In this document: piece by piece, positions 13,901 to 28,900 of the stretch
Position numbering within the stretch: position 1 is the stretch's first letter
How the letters are laid out: every line of letters starts with the position of its first letter
Assembly (NCBI GenBank): GCA_914767715.1
Contig: OU612065.1
Span: forward strand, 22,444,001-22,508,000
Source of the DNA: Membranipora membranacea
Lineage: Eukaryota > Bryozoa > Gymnolaemata > Cheilostomatida > Membraniporidae
Direction: 5' to 3'
Length of the DNA: 64,000 nt
The notes under the pieces: model-generated
What the model was told of the DNA's origin: nothing
The model's database searches: none
Seen by the model: only the letters and a program-made list of their open reading frames with translations
Position numbers and translations under genes: made by a program

Positions 13901-16900
13901 TATACCTTTAATTTTTGTAATTATTATTCAATTTTTATATGCAAACTGGATAAAAATCGTTGCAGAAGAGTTTTATCTCAGCTTGAAGCTGATCAATATG
14001 AAGGAAATATTGAGTTTAGTACATTAAATGAGATTTTACTAGCGCGACTCATCGGCTTGAACCAGACTGAACATGTAACTTATTATTATTTGATATTTTT
14101 TAGTTGTGACTCTGGGATGCCTAGGGACATAAACATCTATAACATCACATACATGAACCCTAAATGTATACACAACAGCTCCTTCTGTGATGGTAGACAA
14201 GATTGTAAGGATGGGAGTGATGAAGTTGACTGCCCCTGCAAGTATGTCTCTTAGTTACATCATTTATTATCACTTCCTACCTGTTTGCTTTTCATCTATG
14301 CCTATCCAAAGTAGCAATATTTTAAGCTCAGGACTCACCAAGCAGCGTGAAATTGTTTTCCCATCCGAATGGTAAACACATTAATTTTGAAGCTTAGGAC
14401 CTTTTTTACTTTGACATGGTATGCGTGTACAACGTAGTAACTCCAATAAAAATTAAATTATGTTCATAATCATGGCAAGTGAAATTTAATCTTTAACTGA
14501 TCTCCTGCAGAAAAATAAGCTTGCAAACTGTTTGCCCAATTACACCATCCACATGACAATGACTAAAATAAGCACAAGGACGCTACTCTATTATACACAT
14601 GTTTCCAGTCAGGGCCCAGTTATAAAAATGCAGACACACCTGTGACACATCAATTTCATATTTTAGTGATGGATATGTGACATGTAATGCTACATCGACA
14701 TGCATATCTAGTGTATGGCTTTGTGATACCATACCAGACTGCGAGGACGGGGAGGATGAGGTCAACTGCCCATGTCAAGATTTCCAGTTCACCTGCGTCA
14801 ACGAAACAGCAGGTGTTCATGAGAACTTTACAAGCTACAACTACTATAACTACTATTACTATGGCTATGACAATTATGGCTATAACTATGGTTATGACTA
14901 TATGTTCAATGGACCTGAAGGAGGAAAGTGTCTGAATGTTTACCGGGTCTGTGATAATGTGACGGACTGTGCTGATGGATCGGATGAGTGGGATTGTGGA
15001 TCTTGTGAAACCAATGAGACCAGGTGAGACTGCTGTCATCTACGATGGTGGCATATTAAAGTGTCATATAAAGATTCAGTTTGATAAATTGATATGGACA
15101 CTTCATTGGTTTCAATATTGTCAGGATAGTTTGATAGTCAATGATGATGTCAATGTTGTAATTGATGATGTAAATGATGATGTTGATGATGTCAAAGTTG
15201 ATAACGATGTTTATGTTAAAGTCTGATGTTGATATTGTTGAAGGTGTGAGTATGGTGTAGGATGGGAGACAATGAGTTCATGTATACCCGAAGCATGGCA
15301 ATGTGATAATATCCCAGACTGCTCTGACTTCTCTGATGAATATAACTGCAATCTTACAGGTAAGCTGTCAGCATGTTTGGTCACATCGTTACGTAATAGC
15401 ATCGTAGAGTTTTAAATTCAATAAAACATGTCAGCTGTCAGGGTTATATCAAAATGAATTGTCTATAATATGAGACTGTTTTCCTTTGCTCTTGGCATTA
15501 CAATTGCTCATTTATTCTGATGATGGTCTATAAGGTGTAGTCGTCTTATCTTGGAGAAGGGGCTGGCCGAGGTATACCGATCCGACTGGGTTCCATTCTC
15601 TGGAAATCATAGAACTCAAGCTTTAAAATAGCACAAATTTTTATTTCGTTGGTTTAACAATAACATTTCATGACTGACTGTTAACTGGTATTTTTATTGC
15701 AGATGCTTGTCCTTCTAACTCGACCTTGCGATGCATGGTTATGAGCGACGGAATGGGGAACACCACAGACATATTTAATTACCTACCATCTTTTGTGTGC
15801 TTGGATAACAGCAGTATATGTGACGGCTGGGACGACTGTATGTATGGTGAAGATGAAATGAACTGTCCTTGTCCGTAAGTTTATTTAAATATTTTAATAC
15901 ATAATTTCTTTAGAAGCAAATACGTCTCAAGCTAGCATTTAGTTACCCCTAATTGGCTAATCTAAACTCTAGGTAATATTTAACCCTATAGGCTATAGGC
16001 TCTGAGACAAAGTCGATTTTTTATTTGTGAAAGGACACAGAGCATCTGAAGCAATTGAGCTGGAGATAAAAAAATCCTTCTTCTTCAAATGTCTGATGAT
16101 AAATTCACTATGAGTTTGAATAACATCGATTTCCAAACACCATACCAAGCCTATTATAATATTGATGGTCTTTCTATCTAGTGACCTGAGTGATTTTAAG
16201 TGCCCGGACTCACGAGGCTGTATATCGGACTCGTGGATATGTGATGGAGATAGCGATTGCTTCTCTGGAGCCGATGAGTGGGGTTGTCCCTGTGGCCCCT
16301 CAGAGTTCACATGTGCTAACAACACCGGTCAATGTATCCCCTTACATTGGGTATGTGACCATGATAATGACTGCGGAGACTTCAGTGATGAACAAGGCTG
16401 TAACGACACGTGTCCCGACTCGGCATTCAGGTGAGCAGGGAGAGATTCTCATGCTATCAGCTCAATTCAATTGCTTTTCTCTTGTCTCAAAGCTTCTCAT
16501 TGGATATAACTAAGTATTAAAGACTACCCAAAGACCAAAGCCTGTTACAGTCAGGCAGTTACTTATGATAAAGTTGTGTCAGATTTGCATGGTAAAAAAT
16601 TCAATGCTCTTCTTGGTATGAGTTGTTGATGATGGAAAGAGTACCATCCGATTTGTTATATCCTAAAGCTGAGTTTGCATTTGGAATTTTTTGGAAAGGC
16701 AATTAGTTGGGCAGCAAAATAATTGGACATTTTCATCATTATATCAGCTTTAAATGAACTTGAGAAAGTAAGCTCTCTGTATCCTTGCGTTGTTCTTATT
16801 GTAGCTGTCAGTATGGAATTGATAGACATTCTGGAGATAAATGTACCAATGAGACATTTGTATGTGACGGCTTCGCTGACTGCACAGATCTCTCAGATGA

Positions 16901-19900
16901 ATACGATAACTGTACTGGTATGTTTATGTCTCAAAGTCAAAATTAACATTTAACAAAAATTTATTTTTTAGATTGAAATTGCTTTATATTTTGGAGTTAG
17001 CCCTCCTTGATTTAGAGCCCCCCCCTCCTGCTCTGTGAGTCTGTTATATAGCACAGTCCATATGGACTAGTATCTATAAAATTTCCCTTGGAGTCTTTTA
17101 TGTGGTCCTGATTGGCTAACCAAAAACTTACATATTGTGGTGCAAAGGTCGTTTACCTTCCTTTCATTGCTTTACCCATAGAGAATTTTTTTATCTTTTT
17201 GGATATAGGACATAAAGCAAAGATTGTAAAATTGGAAAGTAGTCATAAAAAATCTTTTATTACCATTTGGGGCTAAGTGATGATACCAAAAATGGCTCTG
17301 AGCAGTGCTCGTTATAAGGTCCTTAGGTAAGGTTAGAGAGTTTCCTGAATGTATTGTAATTATTTTAACATGATTGTTCTTTTGTAGACACCTGCGGATT
17401 TGGAGAACTTTATTGTCAGCTGGATTCATACAATTGGCAGTATGATGACTACCTGACCTTTGCCTGTATTAATGAGTCGCTTATATGTGATGGATACAGC
17501 CATTGTGTAGGAGGAGAGGACGAATACAACTGCTCTTGTTCTGGGTATGTTGTACATGCTTAGTTTTTACAACTGAAACGCTTTGATGTTTACAACCATA
17601 ACCTGTATTGGGAGGTTTTGGAACTAACATATGATATGTCCACTCCCCTTCCCGCTTTCCCATCAGCTACACAGTTCACATTGTGTATGTGTTAACAGCT
17701 TAAGGTTTGAGATGTAGCGTAGAGATGTAGAGTACTGAATTCAGAAAATGTGTGTGTTCATTTTCTTTGGTTTGATGTATTTTTCATCATTAGGAGATTT
17801 AAAATGTCCGGGTAAATGATAGTGAGGGGATGAGGCTCTATGTGCACGGAAGCATCTGAAATGCTATTCGGGTCACACTCTAAGCAGACTAATGCCAAAG
17901 AAAAGTAGACCTACCAACACGGCTCACCTCAGCGGAGGGTACACCAGGGTGGCAAGTGTTGCTTCAACACTATCCCCAGAGTGTTTAATCTCCTGGAGAG
18001 GAGCAGGCAAGCTGTTCCAAGCATCGGATTCTTGGTAGTTCGGCTGCACTCCAAACACCATCAATCAAATGAGGACAATAAATGTCACTTCTTTTTTAGA
18101 CTATAATGATTTGTTTTTCTTTTATAAACAGGGATGATTTCCAGTGTTATAATGGAGAGTGCATACCAGGCCACTGGCAATGTGACGACTGGCCCGATTG
18201 TTTTTACGGTGAAGACGAGGCAGGTTGTGATAGTCGCTGTGATTATTATGAGTGGATATGTGGAGGTGGAGACCAATGTATACCACATAACTGGATATGT
18301 GACAACTACACGGACTGCTCGGACGGCTCAGATGAGCGAAACTGTTCTATGGAGTGCGATTGGGACGAGTTCAGGTAGGTTGAATTTTCATTATGACATG
18401 CTGAAGAGAAAATTAAAAGAGGGTGGATGGATGGATATTACAGTCTCTGACAAACAAGCCGTGAAATTCGGTGTAGACACCGGCTCTAATAAAGGACAAA
18501 AAACATAGAAAAATCAGGTCTCTATGGTAGAAGTTAAAAAAAGTGTATTGTTTGTGTGAGAATCAGATGTTGTAAAAGACGGTCAAAAATTGTTCTTTTA
18601 AAGAGTACAGAACAAAAACATTTTGAGGGTGCTGAATCCATAGACAGGCAGGACAGCATGTAGAACATGTAATAAGACCCACCACAGAAAGCTTATCATT
18701 GGCCCGTATGGTGCACAATATTTACTGGCAATGCTCATATTATACAATATTTTAATTTCGACACAGATGTGCATATGGCGTCAGCTCTTACCATCCATAC
18801 AGACCTTGTATACCCGCAAACTACACATGTGATGGTTATCTGGATTGCTTTGATGGAAGTGATGAAAACTCAACAGAATGCGCACGTAAGTCACATGAGA
18901 AATATTGTGACTCTTTTGAAAGCCTTGTGATTAATAATTTTGCAATTGATGATAGCATAGTAGTAGTGTAGTAGTGGTGTAGTGTAGTAGTAGTGTAGTA
19001 GTGGTGTAGTGTAGTAGTAGTGAAGTAGTAGTGTAGTAGTAGTGTAGTAGTAGTGAAGTAGTAGCGTAGTAGTAGCGTAGTAGCAGTGTAGTGTAGTTTT
19101 GTGTAGGGTAGTGTAGTGTAGTTTTGTGTAGTGTAGGAGGATAGGGTAGTGTAGGGTAGTGTAGTGTAGTTTTGTGTAATGTAGGAGGGTAGGGTAGTGT
19201 AGTGTAGTGTAGTATATTGCATCGTAGCGTAGTGCTTGTACCATAGTTGTCTCACCTCGCTAAAAAAATAATAATTTGAATAATGCTTTATTGTTTCATT
19301 TAGAGACCTGTCCACACTACTGGAATAGCACCGAGACTGTTTATTGTCAGAGCAATTGGGATGAATATCACTTCATGTGTGTATACAATCACAGCTATAT
19401 CGCTTGTGATGGGGAATATGACTGCTTGCACGGAGAAGATGAATATGTTTTCGGATGTGGTGGTGGTCACAACGACAGCTGCGAATAGTGAGTTTGAACT
19501 TCGAATTTCATTGATTTCAATATGAGATGCTTTCTTGATAATTCCATTTTGAAAACTTTTCTGGAAAATTCTCTCATAAATCATAAATGAGTCAATAAAT
19601 AAATAGATAAAAAGATGGGACTTGTTAGTCTGTCTCCTGGATTAACAGTTTCGTTTTTATCTGGAAAGATGTTCTTGTTTGAAATGTGTTGCGTCATACC
19701 AACTAGCTGGATAGAAATTTTCAAATAAAGCTTGAGGTATGTTATCATGACTCAATTAATCTGATCTAATATAGCGGTAGTATGAAGACTCGTTATCTTG
19801 CTTTGTTGTTGCCTAAACTGTTAATCTGTATCTGATTTTAGCGGCTCAGATTTTTGTCCAAACGGTGAATGCATTCCAGAGGACTGGTTTTGTGATGGTA

Positions 19901-22900
19901 TAGCAGATTGTGAACCATTGTTTGGCATTTACTGGGATGAATTCGAATGCGAGAATTCCACATTCAATCATACAACTGACGGGTGCAGTGAGTTAACCTA
20001 TATCAAATTTAGTCTCAGATCTAGAGACTTCAGGAACATAGTCCTGTTTCTTAATTGGCCCTGTGCCTTTGGAATGTCTGCAATATCTGGGCACTGGACT
20101 GTGCTGTAAACTGGTATTGGCTTTTTTGCAGCTCACATTCACATTCTTATAAGCTATCTTATGTAACATGGTAGTTAATTTTTACATGTGTATTTATATA
20201 GATTGGATGACAGCCCACATTTGTATTTATGTAGATCAAGTTTAATCCAATTGCCAGGATTCCAGTTGCTCCCGATCCCCTGGTCACGCTGCAGCGGCGT
20301 GACCAGGGGATCGGGAGCGAATCCGAATGATGGCAAATGATCCAATTTTGGTGTAACTATTTTCTTAACATGGTAGCTGGTAGCTATCTTTATACGTGTA
20401 TTTTATTTTTATAGATTGGGTATCTGAGTTGGAGTGTGAGGGTAATTGTATATCCAGTTATCAGCTCTGTGATGGCTGGGACGACTGCCTTGATGGTAGA
20501 GATGAGGCTTACTGCGTCGACACGTGTCCTGAAGGCACCACCAAGTAAGACGTTCCTACCAACTTTTTAATCTCTTTTAGCTAATGAATATAATAAATAA
20601 ATAATAAAAAATAAATAATATAAATAAATAATAACAAATAAGTATTAAAAAAATAAAAAATAATTAAATAATAAAAAACAAATAATAAAAAATAAATAAT
20701 AAAAAGTAAATAATAATGAGTAAATAATAATAAATATAAATATAAATATATGATAATAATAAATAGAATATTTGGGCTGGCCCTATGTAGGGTTACAAGG
20801 TGCCCAAAATCCTCTTACAAAGAGCGTGAGGCATGCTAGAAAATAAATTTCATCCTAGAAGCGAGATACATGAAATGACCTCCTACTCCTAGCGCTGAGT
20901 GTGAATGAACGAGGCAGTAATCAGCTGTTATGAGTTGACTTTGATCTCTTCGATAGCTCGAGAAGATCATTCATAGTTACTGTTAAGTATAAACCGGAAC
21001 ATTTATGCTATTGATTGATGTATATACTCTAACATATCTCTACATGTTGGGGTTGCTGGCAGAGATTTTTATGTGTTCTCGCACCCACAGCACAAATTCA
21101 CAAATCTCCCTTATGTCATGATCTTTGTAACAAATTTTATGCCACAAGCAGCCAAATTGAGTATTGATTTTGATTTCCTTTTTTACTCTAGATGCCACGG
21201 TGGAAGTGCCAGAAACGCCATCCTCTATATAAACTTCGGGCTGATGAATGAGACCAACGTACCAGCTAATTGTTATAACAACTCTCTAGCCAACTGCTTG
21301 TACGCCTCCTGCGCGGACAGTTCTGACATCGAGAATTGCAGTAAGTAACCATGGTACAGGGTGACCGGGTTTCCGGCGGGCATGCGTATAAGGTGCGACA
21401 CGAGTACTATGGGTCCCAGTTCCTGTACTCAAAAGAGGATAACTCTCTCTGCTTCAAACATGATGAACCGTGATATGGTGTCATGCTTGTAGCACCTTAA
21501 CTGTCACATGACTCTAGATCTACAACAAACTAATCGCCTTCATAACATCATACATACATTCAGATTTTTTCTTGGTTTTCCAGTTTGTCTTTAAGTACTA
21601 CCCAAAGACCCTTATAGAAGACAATCTTTCCACCATCAACAATTCATGCCAATTAAAGCATTGAATTTTTATACCATACAAATCTGACACAAATTTATCA
21701 TAAGTAGCTGCCTGACTATAACATGCATTTGGTCTTTGGGTGGTATAAACTCTGCCCTAATTATCCAATTCTATGCTCTTACCATGTCTCTCATTCAGCA
21801 TGTGATGAAGTGAACGAAGTCTACGCCCAATCCGGTGTGGACGGAGTAGTCAATGGGACCTACTGTGTGCGTGAGGATTACTTTGGGTTCCCTTATGCGG
21901 AATGCATAAATGCAACATCTAACATCACTTGTGATTATCATATTGACTGTTATGAAGCTGTGGATGAGATCGGATGTGGATGTGAGTATTTCTGAGATAT
22001 ATACAAAATGACATAATAATGTATTAAAATAGAATTTATAACACTATATTATATGTCACTGATGCATTAAAATACAAATTTTATATTTAGGTAAACTCAA
22101 ACAGCAATATTTAATTACCCAAAATTAGGTAATTGAATGGTTACCACACATCACTGTAATTTGATACCAACACTATCAGTCTCGGTGAATGACAATTTAT
22201 CAATCATTACATCTTGTCAAAAACTTTGACCTCAGACAACAACTTTTATTAAAAGAATACATACGGAAATAATGAAGGCTGCCCTGCCACAAAAAAGTTG
22301 TAAACTAGTCACTTAATAGTTTTCACTCTTTTTTACTTTTAGATAACCCGTTTCCAAGCTCAACAGAGGAATGTGAGTTATATGAATTTATTTAATCTAT
22401 AATTTTAAACTTTGGTAGCGTATATTAGAGTTGGTTATCACAAAACCAAATAGAGGGAATTACTAATTTAATCCTCACGGAGCTTGTCTGTTATTCTGCA
22501 TATTATTACTGTGGGGGATGCTCTACTGTTGGTCTTGGCAGAAATGTGTATGTTGCGAAGGAAACGACATGGAACTGGCTGGCTGCCAAAAGCGAATGAC
22601 TTACTATACGCCACAACTTGTTGCAATGATTACATGATCTGCTATTTTTCATTTCAGGGTCAACTGATGACTATTTCTATACTTCATCAACAGAGCCATG
22701 TAAGTTGACTTTCTTTATTATTTAATACAGCTAGATCATGTTATTGTATTAGTTACCTAAAAGCAACAATATGAATACTACTATTGTATTTTTTTTACTG
22801 ATTCTACCAATGATTGCAGGTTCACTACCATGAATGTAACTTCTCATCGCTATTCATCGCTAAATCATGAAAATATCTTTGCTGACTAATAGTCACCAGA

Positions 22901-25900
22901 GTGTAAGCTCATAAATGTTACCGTAACCTCGGGATGCAGTGATTAATTGTGTGATAAACCTTTTAATTGCTTGTGACCATGATACTAATACTAATTACCT
23001 AGATGTTTCCTACTATACTGTCCTTCCATCCCATAAACCATTAAAACTGTCATGTATTCTAATATAATACTCAATTCTAACAGTTTTGAGTTCTACTGAC
23101 CCATCTCCCGATTGGACTGGATCAACAACTCCGGCACCATCTTATGAAACAGAAACAAGTAAGTAATACCCTACTCGGGGTTGAGCCTTATTTGCTTATA
23201 TATAGCTCAAAAATACAATAATACTTGTAGTTGTCTCCCCCTATTCACCTAACATTCCCTCAAAAATCATAAATGAGTCAATAAATAAATAGATAAAAAG
23301 ATGGGACTTGTTAGTCTGTCTCCTGGATTAACAGTTTGGTTTTTATCTGGAAAGATGTTCTTGTTTGAAACGTGTTGCGTCATACCAACTAGCTTGATAG
23401 AAATTTTCAAATAAAGCTTGAAGTAAGTTATATAGCTCAAATATACAATAATACTTGTAGTTGTCTCTCCCTATTCACCTAACATTCCCCACAGAAACAT
23501 TAATATTTCTTTTATGTGCTAACTCTACAGGCTTTAGCCAAACTGATTCCACAGAGAGCACGGAAAGTTATACAACATTTCCTGACCTCTTCTCACCATC
23601 TACTGAAATACCACACTCTAGTAGCTCCACGGAGCCTACTGGTTCCACTGACTCATCAGAATATTCTACTGATTTGATCAGTTCTACTGGTTCATCACCC
23701 GTCAATGAATCAATGTCTACTGAGTCAACTGGTAAGGATTTCTCTGGCACCATGATCGATGGTTAAGTCATAGAAAAAACCACCCACACTCTGATTTAAG
23801 TTCTAGAATCACAGTTCAGGAGTTTTTGTATTGTTTCACTAGTGTATTTCGGACAGGCAGCCTCTACAGAGTTTATAGACATGGTTATAAATTTGTTTTA
23901 AGTCATTATCACTCATCCTCTCATAGAAGTGTTGTGGTTTGATGTTCTTAGATACCTCTACAATCACATCTTCAACCTCTACGTCTACATCTACAACATA
24001 TGGTAACATAACTAAAGAGATCACCTCGTTAGGCATCTCAAGCACTACAGAAGCTGATGAGCATAGTACAGCAGCCACCACAGGTTCGATCATGCCGAGA
24101 CACTATATCGGATGTGGCTATGATTTTTATCCTCTTCCCTATCTTTACACTTGCAAGCACTAGTCTCCTTAGATTCTTTGCACTTGAAGTATCTGTTGCT
24201 CTCATTTGTTGCCTTCGTAGAAGATGTTAGTTGATCCAGGTTCCTTTTCCACTGCTCTCCCCATTATGGACTAACTGACCCAATGCTGCTCCTTACCGTG
24301 TTGCTCTGCTAAATATGTTCATATTTGATTTGCTGCTACTGTGCAGACCCTGACAGGCAGTCTTACACCGGCACAAGTGATTATACTAGTGATGGCTTTA
24401 GTGACTACAGCAGCACCATTCCTCTCACTGATAACACTGTAACTGGGAGTTCTCCAGGTATATACTAGTTTCTTCATCTCCTGTTATACTGACCTTCCAT
24501 TTTAATTATCTTTTATCTTTGTGTGCCGACTTCTTGATCATTGTTTTATGCTGTGTGAGCCTCCGTTAATTGCCGCAAACAAGACTATGTTGGATATGGA
24601 ATGACCTACTGCATCTGCTATAGTCAACACACACCCACAGCCAGAAAATAATTTACTGCTTTAAATTTACATGCTTTGATTGTTAACAACTTATCACTTC
24701 TTGTGTATCCAAATCTATTGTACCTCTCTCTATCTATGATTTAGCGTGATTGTTGTGATTCCTGTCTCTCTGTTTAGCTTTCTCCTCCACATCGGATAAT
24801 GATGATTTTCAAAGGAGTTCGACTGAGTTTACCAGTGAATCAAACACAGATCCAACAAAATCAACTGAGAGTGACTGGACGGCTTCCACTAATTTGTATA
24901 ACACAGGTCTGAATTTTTAGATATGTTATCTGTCCTTTTACAAGTGCAGTATCTTCTTCCTGTGCTAATACATTGTGACATAATAACAAGATAACATTAT
25001 TCTCAAAATGTCCATATATAATTGATAACAAAGGAGGTCATGATTTCATTTGATACTCAGCTTAATTCCTTTCAATCGTCTATCGAAAGAAGCCTTCTCT
25101 TTGATGATATCCAGATACTAACTTTAGTCTCCGAAATTAGACATTTCTGTGAGTGGTAAAGCAAGCTATGTTTATTGCTTATTATTAGTGTTCAGTGTGC
25201 TGGTTTCTGTTTCCATTTAGTTTCATCAAGCATCGATAGTCGTTTCTCTAATGACTTGACTGAGTCAAACAGCAGGCATTTCCCTGAAGCAACTACATTA
25301 AAGTCTTCAGACTGGTCAACTAGTGAAGACTCTTCTGAACATTGGACTGAGTCAACTGACAGTCATTCAACTGATGACTATATCACTGGATCCACTAACA
25401 GCTTCACAACTGGATCAATGGATGACTATTCCACTGGATCGATTGATGGCCATATCACTGGGTCAAGTGGTGAGTACTCAACTGGATCAACTGATGACTA
25501 CTCCACTGGGTCAACTGATGATCATACCACTGGGTCAATTGATGACGATACCACTAGATCCACTGATCGGGTTTCCACTGAATCAACTTATGGTCACATC
25601 ACTGGGTCAACTAGTGACTACTCCACTGGACCAACTGATGGTTATACCACTGGGTCAACAGAGAGCTATTCAACTGGACCAACTGATGACCATCCCACTG
25701 GATCGACGGATGTGTTCTCCACTGAATCACCTGATGGCCATATCGCCGGATCAACTGATAACTATTCAACTCAATCAACTGATGACCATAACACTGGATC
25801 AACTGATAGTTATACCACTGAATCAACTGATGGCCATGTCACCAGGTCAACTGATGACTATTCTACTGGATCCATTGACATCTATTCCACTGGACCAACT

Positions 25901-28900
25901 GATGATCATACCACCGGATCGTCTGATGACCATACCACTGGATCGACTGATGGCTTCTCCATTGAATCTACTGGTGGCCATCTCACCGAGTCAACTGATG
26001 ACGATTCAACTCGATCAACTGATGGCCATTCCACTGAATCAACTGATGACCATACCCCCGGATCAACTAACAGCTACTCCACTAAATCAAATGATGGTTA
26101 TATCACTGGGTCGTCTGACAGCTTCTCCACTGGATCAACTGATGGCCATATCACTGGGTCGTCTGACAGCTTTTCCACTGGATCAGCTGATGGTTATATC
26201 ACTGGGTCGTCTGACAGCTTCTCCACTGGATCAACTGATGGCCATATCACTGGGTCGTCTGACAGCTTTTCCACTGGATCAACTGATGACCATATCACTG
26301 AGTCGTCTGACAGCTTTTCCACTGGATCAGCTGATGGTTATATCACTGGGTCGTCTGACAGCTTCTCCACTGGATCAACTGATGGCCATATCACTGGGTC
26401 GTCTGACAGCTTTTCCACTGGATCAACTGATGACCATACCGCTGTATTAACTGACAGCTATTCCACTAAATCAACTGATGACTATCCCACTGGATCAACA
26501 GATGGTTATATCACTGGGTCGTCTGACAGCTTCTCCACTGGGTCAACTGATGACCATACCACTAGATCCACTGACAGCTATTCTACTGGATCAACTGCTG
26601 ACCATACCACTGGATCAACTGATGACTATACCACTGAATCAACTGATGACCATCCCACTGGATCAACTGATGGCCATACTACTGGATCAACTGATGGTTA
26701 TACCATTGGGTCAACTGATGACCATACCACTAGATCCACTGACAGCTATTCTACTGGATCAACTGATGACCATACCACTGGATCAACTGATGACTATACC
26801 ACTGAATCAACTGATGACCATACCATTGGATCAACTGACAGCTATTCTACTGGATCAACTGATGACCATACCTCGGGACCCACTGACAGCTATTCCACTA
26901 AATCAACTGATGACCATCCCACTGGATCAACTGATGGCCATACCACTAGATCCACTGACAGCTATTCTACTGGATCAACTGATGACCATACCACTGGATC
27001 AACTGATGACTATACCACTGAATCAACTGATGACCATACCATTGGATCAACTGACAGCTATTCTACTGGATCAACTGATGACCATACCTCGGGACCCACT
27101 GACAGCTATTCCACTAAATCAACTGATGACCATCCCACTGGATCAACTGATGGCCATACCACTGGCTCAACTGATGGTTATACCACTGGGTCAACTGATG
27201 ACCATACCACTAGATCCACTGACAGCTATTCTACTGGATCAACTGCTGACCATACCACTGGATCAACTGATGACTATACCGCTGAATCAACTGATGACCA
27301 TCCCACTGGATCAACTGATGGTCATACCACTGGATCAACTGATGGTTATACCACTGGGTCAACTGATGACCATACCACTAGATCCACTGACAGCTATTCT
27401 ACTGGATCAACTGATGACCATACCACTGGATCAACTGATGGCTATACCACTGAATCAACTGATGACCATACCACTGGATCAACTGACAGCTATTCTACTG
27501 GATCAACTGATGACCATACCTCGGGACCCACTGACAGCGATTCCACTAAATCAACTGATGACCATCCCACTGGATCAACTGATGGCCATACCACTGGCTC
27601 AACTGATGGTTATACCACTGGGTCAACTGATGACCATACCACTGGATCAGCTGATAGCCATACCACTGGATCAGCTGACAGCCATACCACTGGATCCACT
27701 GACAGCTATTCTACTGGATCAACTGATGACTATACCACCGAATCAACTGATGACCATACCACTGGATCAACTGACAGCTATTCTACTGGATCAACTGATG
27801 ACCATACCTCGGGACCCACTGACAGCTATTCCACTAAATCAACTGATGACCATCCCACTGGATCAACTGATGGCCATACCACTGGCTCAACTGATGGTTA
27901 TACCACTGGGTCAACTGATGACCATACCACTGGATCCACTGACAGCTATTCTACTGGATCAACTGATGACCATTCCACTGAATCAACTGATGACCATTCC
28001 ACTGAATCAACTGATGACCATACCACTGAATCAACTGATGACCATTCCACTGAATCAACTGATGACCATACCACTGGATCAGCTGACAGCCATACCACTG
28101 GATCAGCTGACAGCCATACCACTGGCTCAACTGATGATTATTCCTCAGAATCAACTGATGATTATCCGACTAGTTCAACTCATGAGTTTACCACAGGGGC
28201 CATTGACAGTGTCTCCACTAGATCAACTGATGACTATGGAACCAGCTCAACTGAACATTACACCACTACGGAGCCATCGCAAGATTTCACAAGCAGAAAA
28301 ACACATGATCTCACTTCCACTACTTCTGAAAGCCCAACTGGAGCTGTGACAGGTGACAAATTATAACTAGCGCACACTCAATTTCCTTTCTCAGACCGAC
28401 CCAGACATGAGTTTTGAACATTGAGTGAATGTCACATTTCTGGTTGATCGACACATGCACTGTGTACCTTTTCTGTTAAGTTTACTCTCTTCTCGCTAAC
28501 ATCAATAACTTATTGCTAGAAATAATTGTACTAAATTCATCTAAATTCAAACTGATGTAATTTACCCAGATCCATGTGTGTGGTTCAAACATGTTTTTCT
28601 CGTGTGGTAAAGCTGTCGTTGTGTAATTGTCAGCGTTCTCTTAATCACTTTTTGAAGATGATGATATGTCATCTGAATCAAGTCAACATGCTAGTAGCAC
28701 GAGTGATGCACCTCTTAAACCTGCAACGAGTGAACCCAAAGGTTAGAAAGACAAATAGGCAGAATAAGAACCAGATCAACAACGAGTTGTCAATTTGATT
28801 GTGCGGTGTTTCACTGTCTTCATGGAAACTTTTTTCACTGCATGTTTGCCTTCCTTTGAGTGTCCATGTTTGAACTGCTTGACACACGTTGTTGTTTACG

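Noticed and set aside
18836-19315. Minus-strand Tyr/Thr-rich frames of 117-159 codons
   Set aside because: Produced by the GTAGT minisatellite; low complexity and intronic.
25323-28349. Leu/Met/Pro-rich forward frames over the octapeptide array
   Set aside because: They are the +1 shadow of the 24-nt repeat. They lack matching splice phases and end inside the exon.
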